From positions 186,001-250,000 of the forward strand of contig JBANDB010000017.1 in assembly GCA_037576215.1 (NCBI GenBank): a stretch of DNA of 64,000 nucleotides, in the 5' to 3' direction. Shown piece by piece: positions 21,894 through 35,000 of this stretch; within the stretch, counting starts at the first letter, position 1, and each line of letters starts with the position of its first letter. A program made the translations under genes and the position numbers. This stretch comes from Armillaria gallica (taxonomy: Eukaryota; Basidiomycota; Agaricomycetes; Agaricales; Physalacriaceae). The notes below the pieces were generated by a model, which made no database searches, had not been told where the DNA came from, and saw only the letters and a program-made list of their open reading frames with translations.

Positions 21894-22700
21894 CTGCAAC
21901 CATCGCTCCACCGCAGCAGTAAGGACACGTTCGTCTCGACCTCTCCAGAAATGCGAGGCACCATCAGCACGAATGATCTCTAAACGCTGGGCATCGGTTC
22001 CAGTTAACGTTTGCAATTCCTTAGTCCAGCGTTCGTACTTTGAGATGCTGGTAAAGTCGTCTTGATCCCCGAATACAACAAGTACATGGGCCTCTGGACT
22101 GGAGAGGAGATCCTTCAAGGCTGTATCGTACGCGCTGGAACGGAAAGCTGTGAGCCACCCTCTGGGTCCGAGTGGATAAGACAAAAGGATGTGAGAGACT
22201 TTGGTTGAGGTTGAAGGTAGCGTGGAATGCAGAGAGGCGATGAGCGAGCCATAAGAGTAGCCCTGTGACGAATTTCAACTCTGCAGAAATGCAGGTCAAG
22301 ACCGTGTTCATACCACAATAACGAGGGATTCGATGTTCCCAATGGTTCCAATGGCCCATTGTACAAGTGCTCGTAGGTCCTCTCCTTCACTCAAACCGGT
22401 CAACGAAGGCCAGCCTGAAGACTTTCCGACTCCTCGAGAGTTGTAGCGCAGAAGATAGTAGTGAGACCTGTGCGCTTTAAAGACGTCCATCAATAAGGAC
22501 ACAACCCTTCCTAAGGAAGTTAGTCTAGATTGGTTATTTTGAAAATAAACATACGGATCCTGCATCTGACCTCCCAGCCACGACCATGGATGGAGGAATA
22601 TCGCCAGATTATTTCCACCATCGCCGTGGTTCTGGCCGGCATCTGACGGCGACGTCAGCTCAGCCTCCAGAGTTATCCCAGTTGACAAGTTGATGCGCAT
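21855..22700 (-). CDS. Alpha/beta hydrolase with transposon-derived C-terminus
   Basis: Three exons, 22700-22555, 22506-22314, 22262-21855, 248 residues. I chose the ATG at 22700 (MRINLSTGITLEAEL); the frame upstream has no ATG. Fold landmarks: LAIFLHPWSWLGG (oxyanion-hole region), LLRYNSRGVGKS, nucleophile elbow GYSYGS (Ser near residue 116), FGDQDDFTS (acid loop), HFWRG (catalytic His). The family matches small fungal hydrolases or dienelactone-hydrolase-like proteins; the substrate is unknown. The last residues and the TGA lie in the right TIR of the element at 20623-21885, so the native C-terminus was replaced at about residue 239. Confidence 0.82.
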
Positions 22701-22926
22701 TTCCGAATGGTAAAGCGATAAAGCGTATATTAAGTGGCTGGTTAGAAGGAACGAACAAAATAACGTCCAAGAGGCCCTGAAGTCGGAATACGCCGAAGCC
22801 AAACATTACCCGGCCCTATCGGTCCGCACAACCTAAGTACCTACTACATAACAATTACTATAACAAACGTTCGCACTTAAACTTAATAATGCGAAGCACT
22901 TTTTTAAGTCCCACAAGGCATCTCCG

Positions 22927-25117
22927 TCAGTCCCTGTAATAGTCGTCATATGAGATCTCTTGGAGACTAGAGGTCCCTTCTATTGCCGATATATTGAGCG
23001 AATACCCAATATAGGCCCTGAATTTTACGGCTTCGGAAATATTCTTGACCACCAAAGGGTCCACGGGAGAAAGGCCAAGGGCGCTGGCGACACTCTATAG
23101 AAGAAAAATTATGAGTATCTCAGAGTCTTCGCGAAGAAAACACTCACATCTCCAAAAGTCTTGTTAACGGCGGTGAAAATGGAAACTAGCGGAGTGTCAG
23201 GATGATGGGAGATAGAGGAAATAGCATACGAACGTTGTCTGTTCGCTATCGTAACGTTCTTGATATTGGCCATGTGTGCTGCGAGGTTCCCAACAGTGGC
23301 GGCGCGTTGCGTATCGTTCCAGATGTACGCCCATAGACCCCGGGGCTGCTCCAAATCAACTATTAACAGAAACAAAAGCGAGAAGACAATAGCATGAGAC
23401 CGCTACGAAGGAGACACAAGGTAACGGGACGCTCACGTTCAGTGAATTCACTTAGATCACGGTATGCCGCGCCAAGGAAATTCTCATGATTTCTCCTGCG
23501 CTCATAATCGCAAGCCTCTCCTCCTGTACATCCCTCTCCATAGATCCATCCGGGGTTCTCCTGGTACGTCAAGGGCTGTATGCTACTTTGGTAGTTAGGT
23601 CTGCTGCCTTGAGAAAAGATCGTTCCCCATCCGTCCCGCTGGAAGTTCGCCGGTTCAAAGAGTGGGCAGTTGATCGGGAGCTGATTGAAGTTTGGGCCAA
23701 GGCGATGTCGTGCTGTGTCTGGGTACGAGAACATACGTGCCTGTAGGACAGGGTCTGCCGAGGGCTCAATGTATGGGATCATATTTGATGGTGCGAAGGA
23801 AAGCTAGTCGGTATACATAGGTCAGCACCCGAACGGTCGGTCATATGGTGGAAAAATTGAATACCTGTTCTATCTCTGCGAAGTAGTTCTCAGGATTCTT
23901 ATTGAGAACTAGCTTTCCGACTTCCTGGAGAGGATATATGCTCTGCGGCCAAACTTTCGTTAGATCGAGGATGTTGTAACGGAATCCCTCGGCTTGCTCG
24001 GGGGTCATGGTTTGCTGAACATGTTTGAATAAAACCAGGAAGGGGATACAGAGCTACTTACAATGTATACGGTATATGAGGGGTAATCACCAGCCTCAAT
24101 GGCGTCAAAGAGCGCTTGTGTACCGTAATCAGGGTTAGTTCCTGCCAATGTCCCTGCAGTAATTCTGTCGAGAGTCTACAAATGCCAAATGGATGAGTTC
24201 TGAAACGCGAAATCTCTTATCCGGCGCAACGTATTCACCTTAAAACCAGTGTCCCTGAGGATCGTCGTCTGAACATAATAAAATGTACCATCCGACTTAG
24301 TCCACTTATAGGTATGCCCCGAATATCCGTGCATATTGTGGAAACCATCCGGGGTTCCACGGTCAGAGAACAAATACATGACCTGAAGAATAGATTCGGG
24401 GTTTAGAGATAAATAATCCTTGACTCGTGTCAGAACGGAAACAATCTGAGAATGAAATGGCGCACCCAAAACATATCGGCGTCTTTCAGATGTGTTTGAG
24501 GGTTCCGTTTCTGCGTGTGGATAAAATGGGGGAACTTGGCGCCATCCCTAATGAAGAAGACAGGTGTATCGTTGAATACCCAATCCCAGTTGCCTTCATC
24601 GGTCCGGATCTTTGTGGAGAATCCACGGGGATCGCGTGCAGTGTCTGCACTGCCGAGTTCACCGCCGACGGTGGAGAAACGTACTGTGACGTTGGCTCGT
24701 GTTCCAGGGGATGAAAGAAACTTGTTCGACGTGATGTTGCTCATGTCATGCGTCACCTCGAAGTACCCGTGCGCACCTGCACCCTTAGCGTGGACCTAGG
24801 ATCGGGTTAATCCATCGCAATAGAACGTGGTACAAGAGGGCTCACGACGCGCTCTGGAATGCGTTCGCGGTCGAAGTGGGCAAGCAGATCGATGGAGGCG
24901 AAATCTGGCGGCAGATATTTGGTCGGTTTATGGAGACATAACAATGATCAGCATACTGACCTTGCAGTAGCAGTGGCCCAGTAGGACCTGCCCGTGACCA
25001 TGCATACGGCTGGGCTATAGGAGCGCCATTGGAAGCCGCAAAGGTCGTATCGGTGACAGTTGCACGAGAAAGTAGGGGGAAGATCGCATAGAGAATAAAC
25101 AGGCCAGGACCAACCAT
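22927..25117 (-). CDS. Secreted haem catalase
   Basis: Nine exons, 578 residues: 25117-24961, 24904-24846, 24795-24466, 24418-24239, 24175-24062, 24014-23865, 23803-23437, 23359-23148, 23094-22927. Phases close exactly. The N-terminus ([17 protein letters not shown]) is a signal peptide. Catalase landmarks: [20 protein letters not shown] with the catalytic His, [40 protein letters not shown] with the Asn, [20 protein letters not shown], and [17 protein letters not shown] with the haem-ligand Tyr. It disproportionates hydrogen peroxide. The length suggests a small-subunit type without the flavodoxin-like extension. Secretion points to extracellular peroxide removal. Confidence 0.94.
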
Positions 25118-26888
25118 CCCGAGAAGAATCGAGAGCGAGGGATGGAAAATAACGCCATGTCCTTTATAGAGCGCAGCAAGTCACAACCCCTGCTTACAAC
25201 TACGGCTTTTTGCCGACTTTCGTAATTCCTCACAGCAAGATTCTAAACACATCAAGGAAGCGGGAGAAGCGGCAGATGTTGTATATCGGGAAAGATACTA
25301 TGACGATGATCTCGTCGTAGCACGGATGATCGATTATTGACTTTCGGAGGCCTCGGAAGGACGATCCACGTGGCCTACTAAGTAGTGACTAAGGTTCGCC
25401 GCACATCACGTGTTCGTACCAAGCCTCCAAGCGGACTGTGCAGTCACCAAGTCGAAACGGGTTAACTCGGCATCAGAGGGTATCGACCAATGAGATGCTT
25501 GGGATTCAAAAGCCAGCAATGCACTAGAACAATGTTCCTGTATGTTCGGTGGCACAATCACGCCCCATTTCGTGTCGTATTTATGTTCATTCTGATGTCC
25601 CCCCTGTTCCCCAGGCAAACAGCGGTTCCGGGTTAATGAACGCATGCGGCTGGAGCATAATTGCAGTATGGAGCGACGCTGAAATGTCAGATGAGCGACG
25701 AGCGTTTACTCCCAGGATCGAAGCTGCTTACCTCGCGTACTATTCAGTGGTCGATCAGAGCGGCGAAGTCGACTTCAGGGGAGATTGGAAGACGGGAAGC
25801 TCAGGACTATAGCACTTCGGCTTCTGTGATAATGTCCTGATCAAACCTAGAGGCACAAACATATTAAGCACGTTCGCAATAGAGACGTACAGCAGGGACG
25901 CATTTCTGGAAGAAAGAACATCCATTTTCTTGGGGAAGTTGCGGAGTCATTAAAGTTGTGAGATGCCAAGAGCGGATAAATAGACGAGCTAGGCGCTTGA
26001 AGGTCCCAGTAGCGCATATGGCTGCATGTTATTCACCTAAAACAAGGCCTAGCCGCCGGCAAAGCATCAACGCGACAAGGCAACCGTGACGTCAAGAGGT
26101 GCTAATTTTGAGTATCTTCCCATGACACGGCGGCGGCAACTCACTCTAGAGGAGGGCCAAAAAGATAGATGTTGAATGTAATGAGTTGCCCATACAGTTC
26201 AAGAAGTCGCGGCTTTGTTCAACATTGCAACGACCTGATAGGCACTGGCAGATGTGTTAGCAATAGAAATATTCTCAGCGCCTAGAACGAGGGTGCTCGC
26301 AACGTCGTTCTCCTGAGAAACGTCTCGGTGCTCGTCAATATCACCGATATGACTCTATGTTTAGCACGGAAAACATTCTATCTTGAAAAACAACTGAATG
26401 GGTTTCGTTCATAGATCGCTGTCGCTGCTTTAACTCCCTAGATGCATTCCCGCAGCCTGCCATTCTGACGGGGTATGAAAATCATGCGATCACAAGCAAT
26501 CGAGCTGTCAGAATGCCACTTAGCGAGCCGCCAAAACCTTTCGGGTTTGAGATTTTCATTGGGTAAAAGATACGTAGCTTTAGCGTTTCAACCTTCAGTA
26601 CTGCTTCAGTGGCAGTGCCCATGCTATACAATTGGAAGACATAGAGACAGATCCGAGGTTGTTGCGGCTCCGCACTGGAAGACCATAGCAATATAAGTTC
26701 AATGTATGGTGGTAACGATTCTTTCGGATGGTAGCCCTGCATACTCAACTGAGTAACAGAAACGTTTGATTCGGTTTGAACCGCGTCGCGGAAGGTTGCG
26801 AAGTGATGCTGTTCCGACATCTAGATCTTCAGCTCTTGACATGGTGAGATGTCGCTGATATAAAATTAGCATGCTGATGTGAATTCAT
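25118..26888. other. Gene-poor stretch upstream of the catalase gene
   Basis: It contains the catalase promoter and scattered ORFs of up to about 110 codons (for example 25549-25812 + and 26482-26820 -) with no recognisable domain and no consistent splice model. I cannot support a gene here. Confidence 0.45.
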
Positions 26889-27316
26889 ACCAAAAAGAGT
26901 AAAATTTCAGCCAAATTTTAGTTTGGCAGAAACTAATTCCGAAAACAGATAGATACCATATATAGGAATCCCGCTACCCCCGCCTCTTGCCCGCCTTTGG
27001 GCGGGAGGGGCGCGATGCGCATGTCTATACATCACTCCTGACATACCTGAGTTTCTGCACAAAGGAAATGTATAGTGGCACTGAAAGAATTTCCTTATAC
27101 AGTTTCCGTCTAGCCAGAAACAGGATTCTCCCCGCCAAAATCAGATTTCCAACAGAAGGAAACATGTCTAAGGAAATGTTTTCAACTCCGTGAACAATTA
27201 CCGTCAAGTTTGCTTCAGGCAGAAATCGTTGGGAGTCAGGAGTGCATGGCATATTACCAATTTTGTAATTAGTTTCTGCCAAACTGAAATTTGGCTGGAA
27301 TTTTACTTTTTTTGGT
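26889..27316. mobile_element. MITE-like element with 50-bp terminal inverted repeats
   Basis: The left end begins ACCAAAAAGAGTAAAATTTC at 26889; the right end, inverted from 27316, begins ACCAAAAAAAGTAAAATTCC. The match continues through CAGCCAAATTT and AGTTTGGCAGAAACTAATT for about 50 bases with about three mismatches. The 428-bp element encodes no transposase. Flanks GTGAATTCAT and GTGATTATCG are similar but no clean target duplication is seen, so its superfamily is undetermined. An internal CCCGCCTTTGGGCGGG hairpin lies at about 26989. Confidence 0.75.
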
Positions 27317-29057
27317 GTGATTATCGTGGCGCTTACCATCTGCGGCTTGAAGGTAGCGACGACAAAGGAATCACCGTAAGACACTGTTGTCTGCGTAGCA
27401 CGATTGGCAGGATTCGGAAGATTCGTTACTTCTCTCGGGGACGTCGGAGACCATGACCCAGACAGCCGTGCTGCAAATGTGCCATCTGTTTTTAGACATA
27501 AAAAGCGCTGCATTCTTATGATACGCCACTTATTCCGAACGTCTGGCGTACAAGCACTTATTTCTACCCAATCATATCGCCGACATTAGAGAGCAAGGAA
27601 AATGAACACAGAATACAGACACTCAATCACATTTGACTCTGTCCCGTGAGGCTATATCAGGGCCATTGGGCTCATCGATTGTTTCGATCAGTCTAACCGG
27701 TAAGAGAGGTGGGGCGTTAAACTGTTAAACTTCGTAGAAAGGTGAGCACAGCACGAAGACCTCTGTTGTTAACTCAGCAGTATAGCGTATATGATAGCAC
27801 AGGAATCTGGTCACCTTTCTAGGGAGCAAAGATGGTCAAACGGCCTAGTTATAATCCTGACTGGAGGGGCCTTCGAATTTCGAATCTATCGCCAAGCGCA
27901 TGAAGGACGGGCAGTTACCTCCACACCCCTCGGCATCTGGCAGTATGATAAACTTTCGGCGGAATAGGCCGACTACCATTGCCGCATGGATCAACAAAGC
28001 GATAAAGATTAACATGTAAGGTACTGTTAGTATGCAAAAGTACAAGGGCTAACCAGATCAGATCCTTTTGCCCACTTCAGAGGGCCAGACATGCCTTATC
28101 AGCTAGATAGTACAAATCTACACAGGGTATCGCGGAAGTTTGATCATCTCCGACTCTGAAAGGCCGTTCGATGGACCGACTAGTTCGGCTAGCCGCAAGG
28201 AACGAAAAGGACATAGCGGTGGGTATACCGATCTAGGGCTGAAGGCGGTGATGTATCAAAACATCATATCCACCCCCGCATTCGTGCGCCCATATCCATG
28301 CGGCTACAGTGGGGTAACACTGGTTTCTGTGCCCCGACGGGCAAGGGAGAATAGTGCTGCCATCAGAAGTTGGATTGACGGATATCAAATTTCGAGCAGA
28401 TTTTTCAGCTTTGGTACCGCAAAGACCACTGGCACATCCAGCTGTCAGAATAATCGAGTCGGGCTCTCCGGTCGTAGAATGGGTTGATGGAAGGATCGAC
28501 ACACGCGCGAAAAAGGCAAGGCGTATTTTATAGCGTGGGAATTCTGAGACAGGACGCGTTCTTTTCAATCCTAACAATGACCTTCATGGTGATTACACAG
28601 CGTATCTCTGCCAAGCGCGTCTTTCGTCTCTGCGAGGCTTCCAGTACGTTTCAAGTGCGTTATTCACGGATAAATACTTATATACATCTAGGTACGGTCG
28701 GAGATATTTGTGGGGTTCGAATTCCGACGCAGAAAGCCACGCAAAATCTGAAAAAAGGGACGACTTCTGGCACGAGAATTCTCTAATTTACTCACTGAAG
28801 GACCGAAGATTATTGTCTGAAACTTGCAGACGACAGACGAAGGACGAGGAACGGATATCTTCAGCTGGACGGATCAACGAGGTTACACTGCTGCAGCCCC
28901 ACACTGATGGCTGTCTTTGTGTAACAGCCCAGGTCGGTGATTCAAGCCTTCAGTCGGACTTGCATACATCCGCTCGCCTCGTTTCCTTTTTTAAATCTTC
29001 ATCTAATAAAGAGCTTATGTCCTCGCTTCTGGAACCTTCACTATTGTGCCCTTAGAC
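27317..29057. other. Gene-poor stretch and PKS upstream region
   Basis: Minus-strand ORFs at 27845-28045 (one hydrophobic segment) and 28233-28577 could be exons of a decayed gene, but no start, stop and splice model holds together and no domain is recognised. The last 250 bases, with ATCTAATAAAGAGC about 50 bp before the ATG, are the PKS 5' region. Confidence 0.45.
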
Positions 29058-32000
29058 ATGGCCTCTACGACCTTTTGTATTGACGTTCCTGTCTTTGGTG
29101 GGCAAGGCACTGCAGCCGCCAACTCTCCCCAGGCGCGCCAACAGGCCCTCCTCGACGCCTCTTCTCCCTCGGGCTCTGTTCTCCTTGCTGCTTGCCACGC
29201 TACCCTCCATGCAGAATTAGAGACGCTCTCTTCGACAGAGCTGTCACAAGTTAACATCGACCTGTCAGACTTCCAGACTAAAGAGTCCATCCTTGCTCTA
29301 CCCACCGAACGGTATCTCCATAATGCGGTCATTTCCGGCACCACACTCTTCCTTTTACAGACGCTGCGCTACTTGGCGTACATTGACGCCTCCGTTGCTT
29401 CCAATGGGTCTCTCACCCCGTTCAGTGACGTTTTGAAACCCAACTCTGTCCACGGCGTTGGTGTCCTCGGCTTTTCGTCAGGAATATTACCCGCCGCTGT
29501 TGTCGCTACTTCATTCTCAAGTGTTTCTTTCCTTTCCCATGCCGTAGAAGCATATCGCTTGGCTATATGGATTGGTGTACGTGCACAAATTTTCCGCCGC
29601 ACGACGCTTTCGGGCTCGTTCCCTGAAGTCGTCCACTCTTCTCCTTGGAGTCTTGTGTTCCTTGGATTGAACAAAGAAGCCGCAGAGGTGGCAATTTCGG
29701 ATTTTGCAAAGGTTAGATCCTCTTCCACCATTCTTCATCTCTGTTATTAATCATTCAAGCAGACCATCACCGAACCATCCCCTCTTTATGTCACTGCAAC
29801 GATGGATGCCAATTCTGTCACTATTTCAGGCCGCCCTGATACACTCTCCGCGTTTTCGGAGCATGTTACAGCACACTTCTCAGCAGCTAGCATTGTTGTG
29901 CATAAGACAACACTCGACACTTTGTACCACGCGCCACTTCATGTGGCGGGAGCACGGGAAGAGATTCTCGCCGACGTTATTCGGAGGAGCATTCAATTCC
30001 CGCAAATCGCGGATATCCATGTTCCCCTCCGCTCCACATTCACCGGCGAGGCATTGAAGAAGGATATGACTGGGTCACTTGTTGAACTCGTTGTGGATAT
30101 GGTTATTTCTCAGCCTGTCAACTGGGACCTGGTGACTTCCGGCGTTCTCGAGGACCTTCCCGATGACGCGTCCGTGCGCCTGCTTAACGTCGGGCCTGGA
30201 ACGGGTCTCTGTCGCGGTCTTGAAAGGGCCTTACGCAAAGAGCGCGTAAAATTGCTCGATCTTACGGCCTTGGATGCGAAAACCGCGCGTCAATCGAAAG
30301 GAAAGCAGGAAGCTATTGCTATCGTTGGAATGGCCGTCAATATGCCTGGAGCGCCCAACGTCTCTAAGCTCTGGGAAGTATTGGAGCAAGGTATCAACAC
30401 TATTAGCGAGGTACTCAAACTTTGTTTCCATTTTCATCACCATTCGCTGACATCTGGATGATATTTTAAGGTTCCTGAGAATCGTTTCAAAGTATCGGAT
30501 TACAATGAGGCCAAGAACCCCAAGCGGCAAATGAAGGCCCACACCGGCAACTTCATCGAAGGGGCCGATGAATTCGATAACCGCTTCTTCAAGATCAGTC
30601 CTCGGGAGGCGAAGAGCATGGATCCTCAGCAGCGCGTCTTGCTTCATACCACTTACGAGGCCCTCGAAGATGCAGGCTATGTTCCAAACGCCACTCCTTC
30701 ATTCAACCCGGACACTTTCGGATGTTACATCGGTGTAGCCACCCACGACTACTTGCAGAATCTACGTGACGACATTGACGTGTACTATAGCACGGGTGAG
30801 CTCTCTCGTGCACGGTTTCCGTGCCATCATTTGCTTACCCCCTTGTGAATAGGCACGTTGAAGGCGTTCTTGAGTGGACGTCTGTCTTATTCAATGCAGC
30901 TCAGCGGTCCCTCTATCGTCGTAGATACCGCATGTTCGTCTTCTGGTGTCGCCGTATATCAAGGAGCGCGTGCTCTTATGAACGGGGACTGCAACGCGGC
31001 TATTGTTGGCGGTGTTAATGTGATCGCCAGCCCAGACGTGCGTCATTCTTCTCTTTGTTCTATTCTTTAACTCATATTCTTTGGTTCTAGATGTTCTTGG
31101 GACTCGATCGCGGCCATTTCCTGAGCCCAACTGGACAGTGCAAAGCCTTCGACGCATCTGCCGATGGGTATTCCCGAAGTGAAGGGTGTGGAATCTTCGT
31201 CTTGAAGCGTCTCTCCGACGCTATCGCCGAGGACGATAAGATTTGGGGCGTCATTCGAGGTGTCGAAGTCAACCAAAGTGGCTTGGCTCATTCGATCACC
31301 CATCCTCACGCTCCCACCCAAATCACACTTTTCAAACAGCTTTTGGAGAATACTGGCGTCGACGCAACCCGAATTAATGTTGTCGAAGCCCACGGAACGG
31401 GAACTCAAGCTGGAGATCCAAATGAGCTTGAGAGCATCCGGGGTGTATTCGCACAGAAGCGTGGCGCCAAGAATCCATTGCATATCACGTCCGTGAAAGC
31501 GAACATTGGACATCTTGAGGCGGCTTCTGGTGCTGCAGGACTTGCGAAAATCCTTCTCATGATGGCGCACCGAACCATTCCCCGTCTTATCTCCCTTCAC
31601 GATCTCAACCCGCGCATTGCCCCATTAGATGCCGACAATACCATCATTGACAGGGTCCATGCTCCTTGGGAGCCTTCTCCCGGCGGTCAGACGCGGATGG
31701 CACTCTTAAATAACTTTGGTGCTGCAGGTTCGAACACCGCCACATTGGTGGAGGAGTTTGCTCGTCCTTCACCCGTTCAGCTTGAAGCTGTTCCTCTTGT
31801 TTTCGGTCTGTCTGCAAAGACTGACACCGCCCTGGAGAAACTCCGCGCAAAGTATATCAGCTGGCTCCAGAGTTCAGAGAGCGCCGACGAGCGATTAGTG
31901 AACATTGCTTACACGTCCACGAGTCGTCGTCAGCTCTATGAGCATCGCACAGCGGTGGCCGCCTCTACGAGGGAGGAGCTTATTGAGAAATTGCAGAAAG

Positions 32001-35000
32001 CCAAGTTCGTTCAATCTCCCAGCCAAGATGGAAAAGGTGTTTTCGTGTTCTCTGGGCAAGGCGCTCAGTATCTTGAGATGGGGCGTACCCTCTACGATTC
32101 ATCGGCGATCTTCAAATCTCATATCGACGAATGCCATTCATTCCTTACTGCATCCGGATTTTGCGGTGTATTGCCAATCATTGCTCCTGGACCCGACGGT
32201 ACGGGTCTAACGGAGACAGAAGAATTCGAAGCCTATCAAGCGGCTATTTTCGCGTTGGAGTATGCTCTTGCCAAATTGTGGATGTCTTGGGGAGTGAAAC
32301 CGACAGCTGTGGTTGGTCACAGGTATGTTCTATTTTTGTCTGGATCTTTGCCTGAGCTAATGCTGTTGCAGTCTCGGAGAATATGCAGCGCTCGTTATTG
32401 CCAATGTCTTGTCGTTGAGGGGTGCTCTAACGATCATTGCCCATCGTGTGCGTCTTATGGTGACAAAATGTGCTGTCTCATCAACCAGCATGATTGCCGT
32501 CAATCTGGCACAATCATTGCTTCAGGACATTTTGAAAGCAACCACCTTTGACAAGTTGAGCATTTCGTGCTTCAACAGCCCCGTTGATTGTGTCGTGTCT
32601 GGTCCATTGGAGCAGCTTCGCGCAGTGAAGGAGCACCTGGATGCCGAAGTCCACTGCAAGAACGTTCTTCTGACCGTGCCGTTTGGGTACCATAGCATCG
32701 CGATGGCGCCCATCCTTGACGATCTTGACGCTGTCGCCTTGAACGTGACTCTGAGAGCTCCAACGATCCCCATCATCTCCAATGTCCATGGCGATGTTGT
32801 GCACCCTGGGGACGCGTCCGTCTTCGACGCACAGTATTTCTCCAGACATTGTGCCGAGCCAGTCCAATTCGATCGTGGGATTCACGCGTTGATGGCGCTA
32901 CCCGAGTGCTCCAAGATTGACGCTTGGTTGGAAATTGGTCCCCACACCACATGCCTCCCGATGATCAAAGCAATCACGGCACCCCATGGCGCGCCTCTAC
33001 TTCTTGGCTCCATCCGGAAGCAGCAGGATCCGTGGTCAACGCTCACTGCGACTCTGGCTCAGCTCTACCAGGCGAATGTTCCCGTTTCATGGCGAGAGAC
33101 GTTCTCTCATGTACCGGATGTGTCGTGCATTAGTCTCCCCTCGTATCCCTTTGCGCCGTCGAAGTTTTGGGTCACATTCAAGGAGGCAGAGGCTGTTGAG
33201 AAGGTTTCTCAAGTGGAAGTTCCTGCGAAACAGACTATCTCTAACTCTGCCCTCCTGCATGAATGGATCCAGGAGCCGTCTCCCGCGAACGGGTTTACCT
33301 CCATCTTTGAGACGCCCATCAGTATGTTGGCTGGTTCGATTACAGGACATCGGGTTGCAGGCATAGCTTTGTGTCCTGCCTCCGTGTACCTGGAACAGCT
33401 GTATGCTGGGATCGATTTGACTCGTAGTCATTTAGGCTCTCAGTCTAATGACAACCACGCGATCCTCCGGGCTATCAAGTTCATGCATGGTTTGGTATAT
33501 GACGAGTCCGTCGCGCGCGTTGTTATAACGGTGATCACTTTGACCGGAGACTCTGGCTCTTTCAGCGTCAGCTCGCGAGTAGAAGGTTCGAATGAGCAGA
33601 CCTCGCATGCCCATGGCGAGTTTCGTCTCCAGCCTACAGCCACCACTCTCACCAAGTTCTCTCGTGCGCTTCCTACCATTAACCGCCACATTGCTGCGGT
33701 CACGAAGCCCGGCATGCAGCAGGAAACCTTCTCGACTCGGACGGTGTACGATGGATTGTTCCAACGTGTGGTCGACTATTCCAAGGAATACCATACTATG
33801 CAGTCCCTCACGATCGATGCTAGCCACATGGAAGGATGTGCGCAAGTTCGCCTTCCCCGCGATCACGACAAAGGACCATACGTCGTGCACCCGGTGTTCA
33901 TGGATACTTTACTCCATGTCGCAGGGTTCGTGGCGAATATGCAGGGTGAACGGAATGACGCGTTTATCTGCACTGAAGTCGGCTCTGTCAAGGTCATTCC
34001 TGAATTCGTTGATACGAATGCGGAGTATGTCGTTTACTGCAGCAACGTGTGGGTGGAGAATGAGGGCGCGATTCTTGCGGAGGCGTGGGCGTGCCAGAAG
34101 GGAGAACCTTCTCGGGTTGTGGCCTGCATGAAAGGTATGCAGTTCCGGCGGCTTAAGCTGAACGCGTTTTCGCGCCTCCTTGCTAGAGCTGCGGGAAAGC
34201 CTGTTCAGTCATCCGTCCCTAAGCCCTCTCTCAAGCCCGCCACCCCTGCTGCTGCTCGTCGTCCTACTGTCCACCATCACCGTTCTTCCGAACCGGAGGC
34301 GCCTAATGTTGAATCCACGGTGCTCACCATCGTGGCTGAGACTTGCGACGTCAGTCCTTCCTCTGTTTCTACCACCACGGATCTGGAGGCCATCGGTGTC
34401 GACTCCCTCATGTCCATAGAAATCTTTGCACGGCTCCAACAATCCTTCGCGGAGTACAATCTTTCCGCCCATTCTCTTACCTCCTGCCGAACGACGGGGG
34501 ACATCATCCGTGAAGTCACGGCTAACCGACCAGTGAATGCCACGAGTATCCCGTCGTCACCGACTCTTCGTGCCACGACTAGTGCCCCTTCATCTCCAGC
34601 GACGTTGTTTTCGGACGATCAGCTCCCGGAGCCCACCCAGTTATCCGTTGATGACGAGCCCGACATTAAGAGTGTTCTCGCCACGGTTTTGGACATCGGT
34701 GTCGATGACATTCAGGATGACACTGACTTCGAGCATCTCGGTTTGGATTCGCTGACCTCCATCGAAGCTCTTCATTCGCTGAAGAGTGAGCTGGGGCTAG
34801 ATCTTCCAGGCGACTTCTTCACGACCTGCAATACGGTTCGTTCTGTCCAAGACCATCTACGGCGACATCGTCAGGCTGCGAAGAAGGTTGTGGCGAATAT
34901 TCCTGCATCGAAGAAACTGGAAGGCGACAATGCCAGTGCGTCTCATCTTGTCAAAAGTCTACGACTCGAATCCCTCCCGTCCACTATCCAAACCCATCCT

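Noticed and set aside
27845..28577. Minus-strand ORFs with a hydrophobic segment and Cys residues, possible small secreted protein
   Set aside because: No consistent start, stop and splice model; composition is not distinctive.
28700..28730. T-arm-like GGGGTTCGAATTCC, possible tRNA
   Set aside because: The flanking bases do not form a T stem and no acceptor, D or anticodon arm can be built around it.
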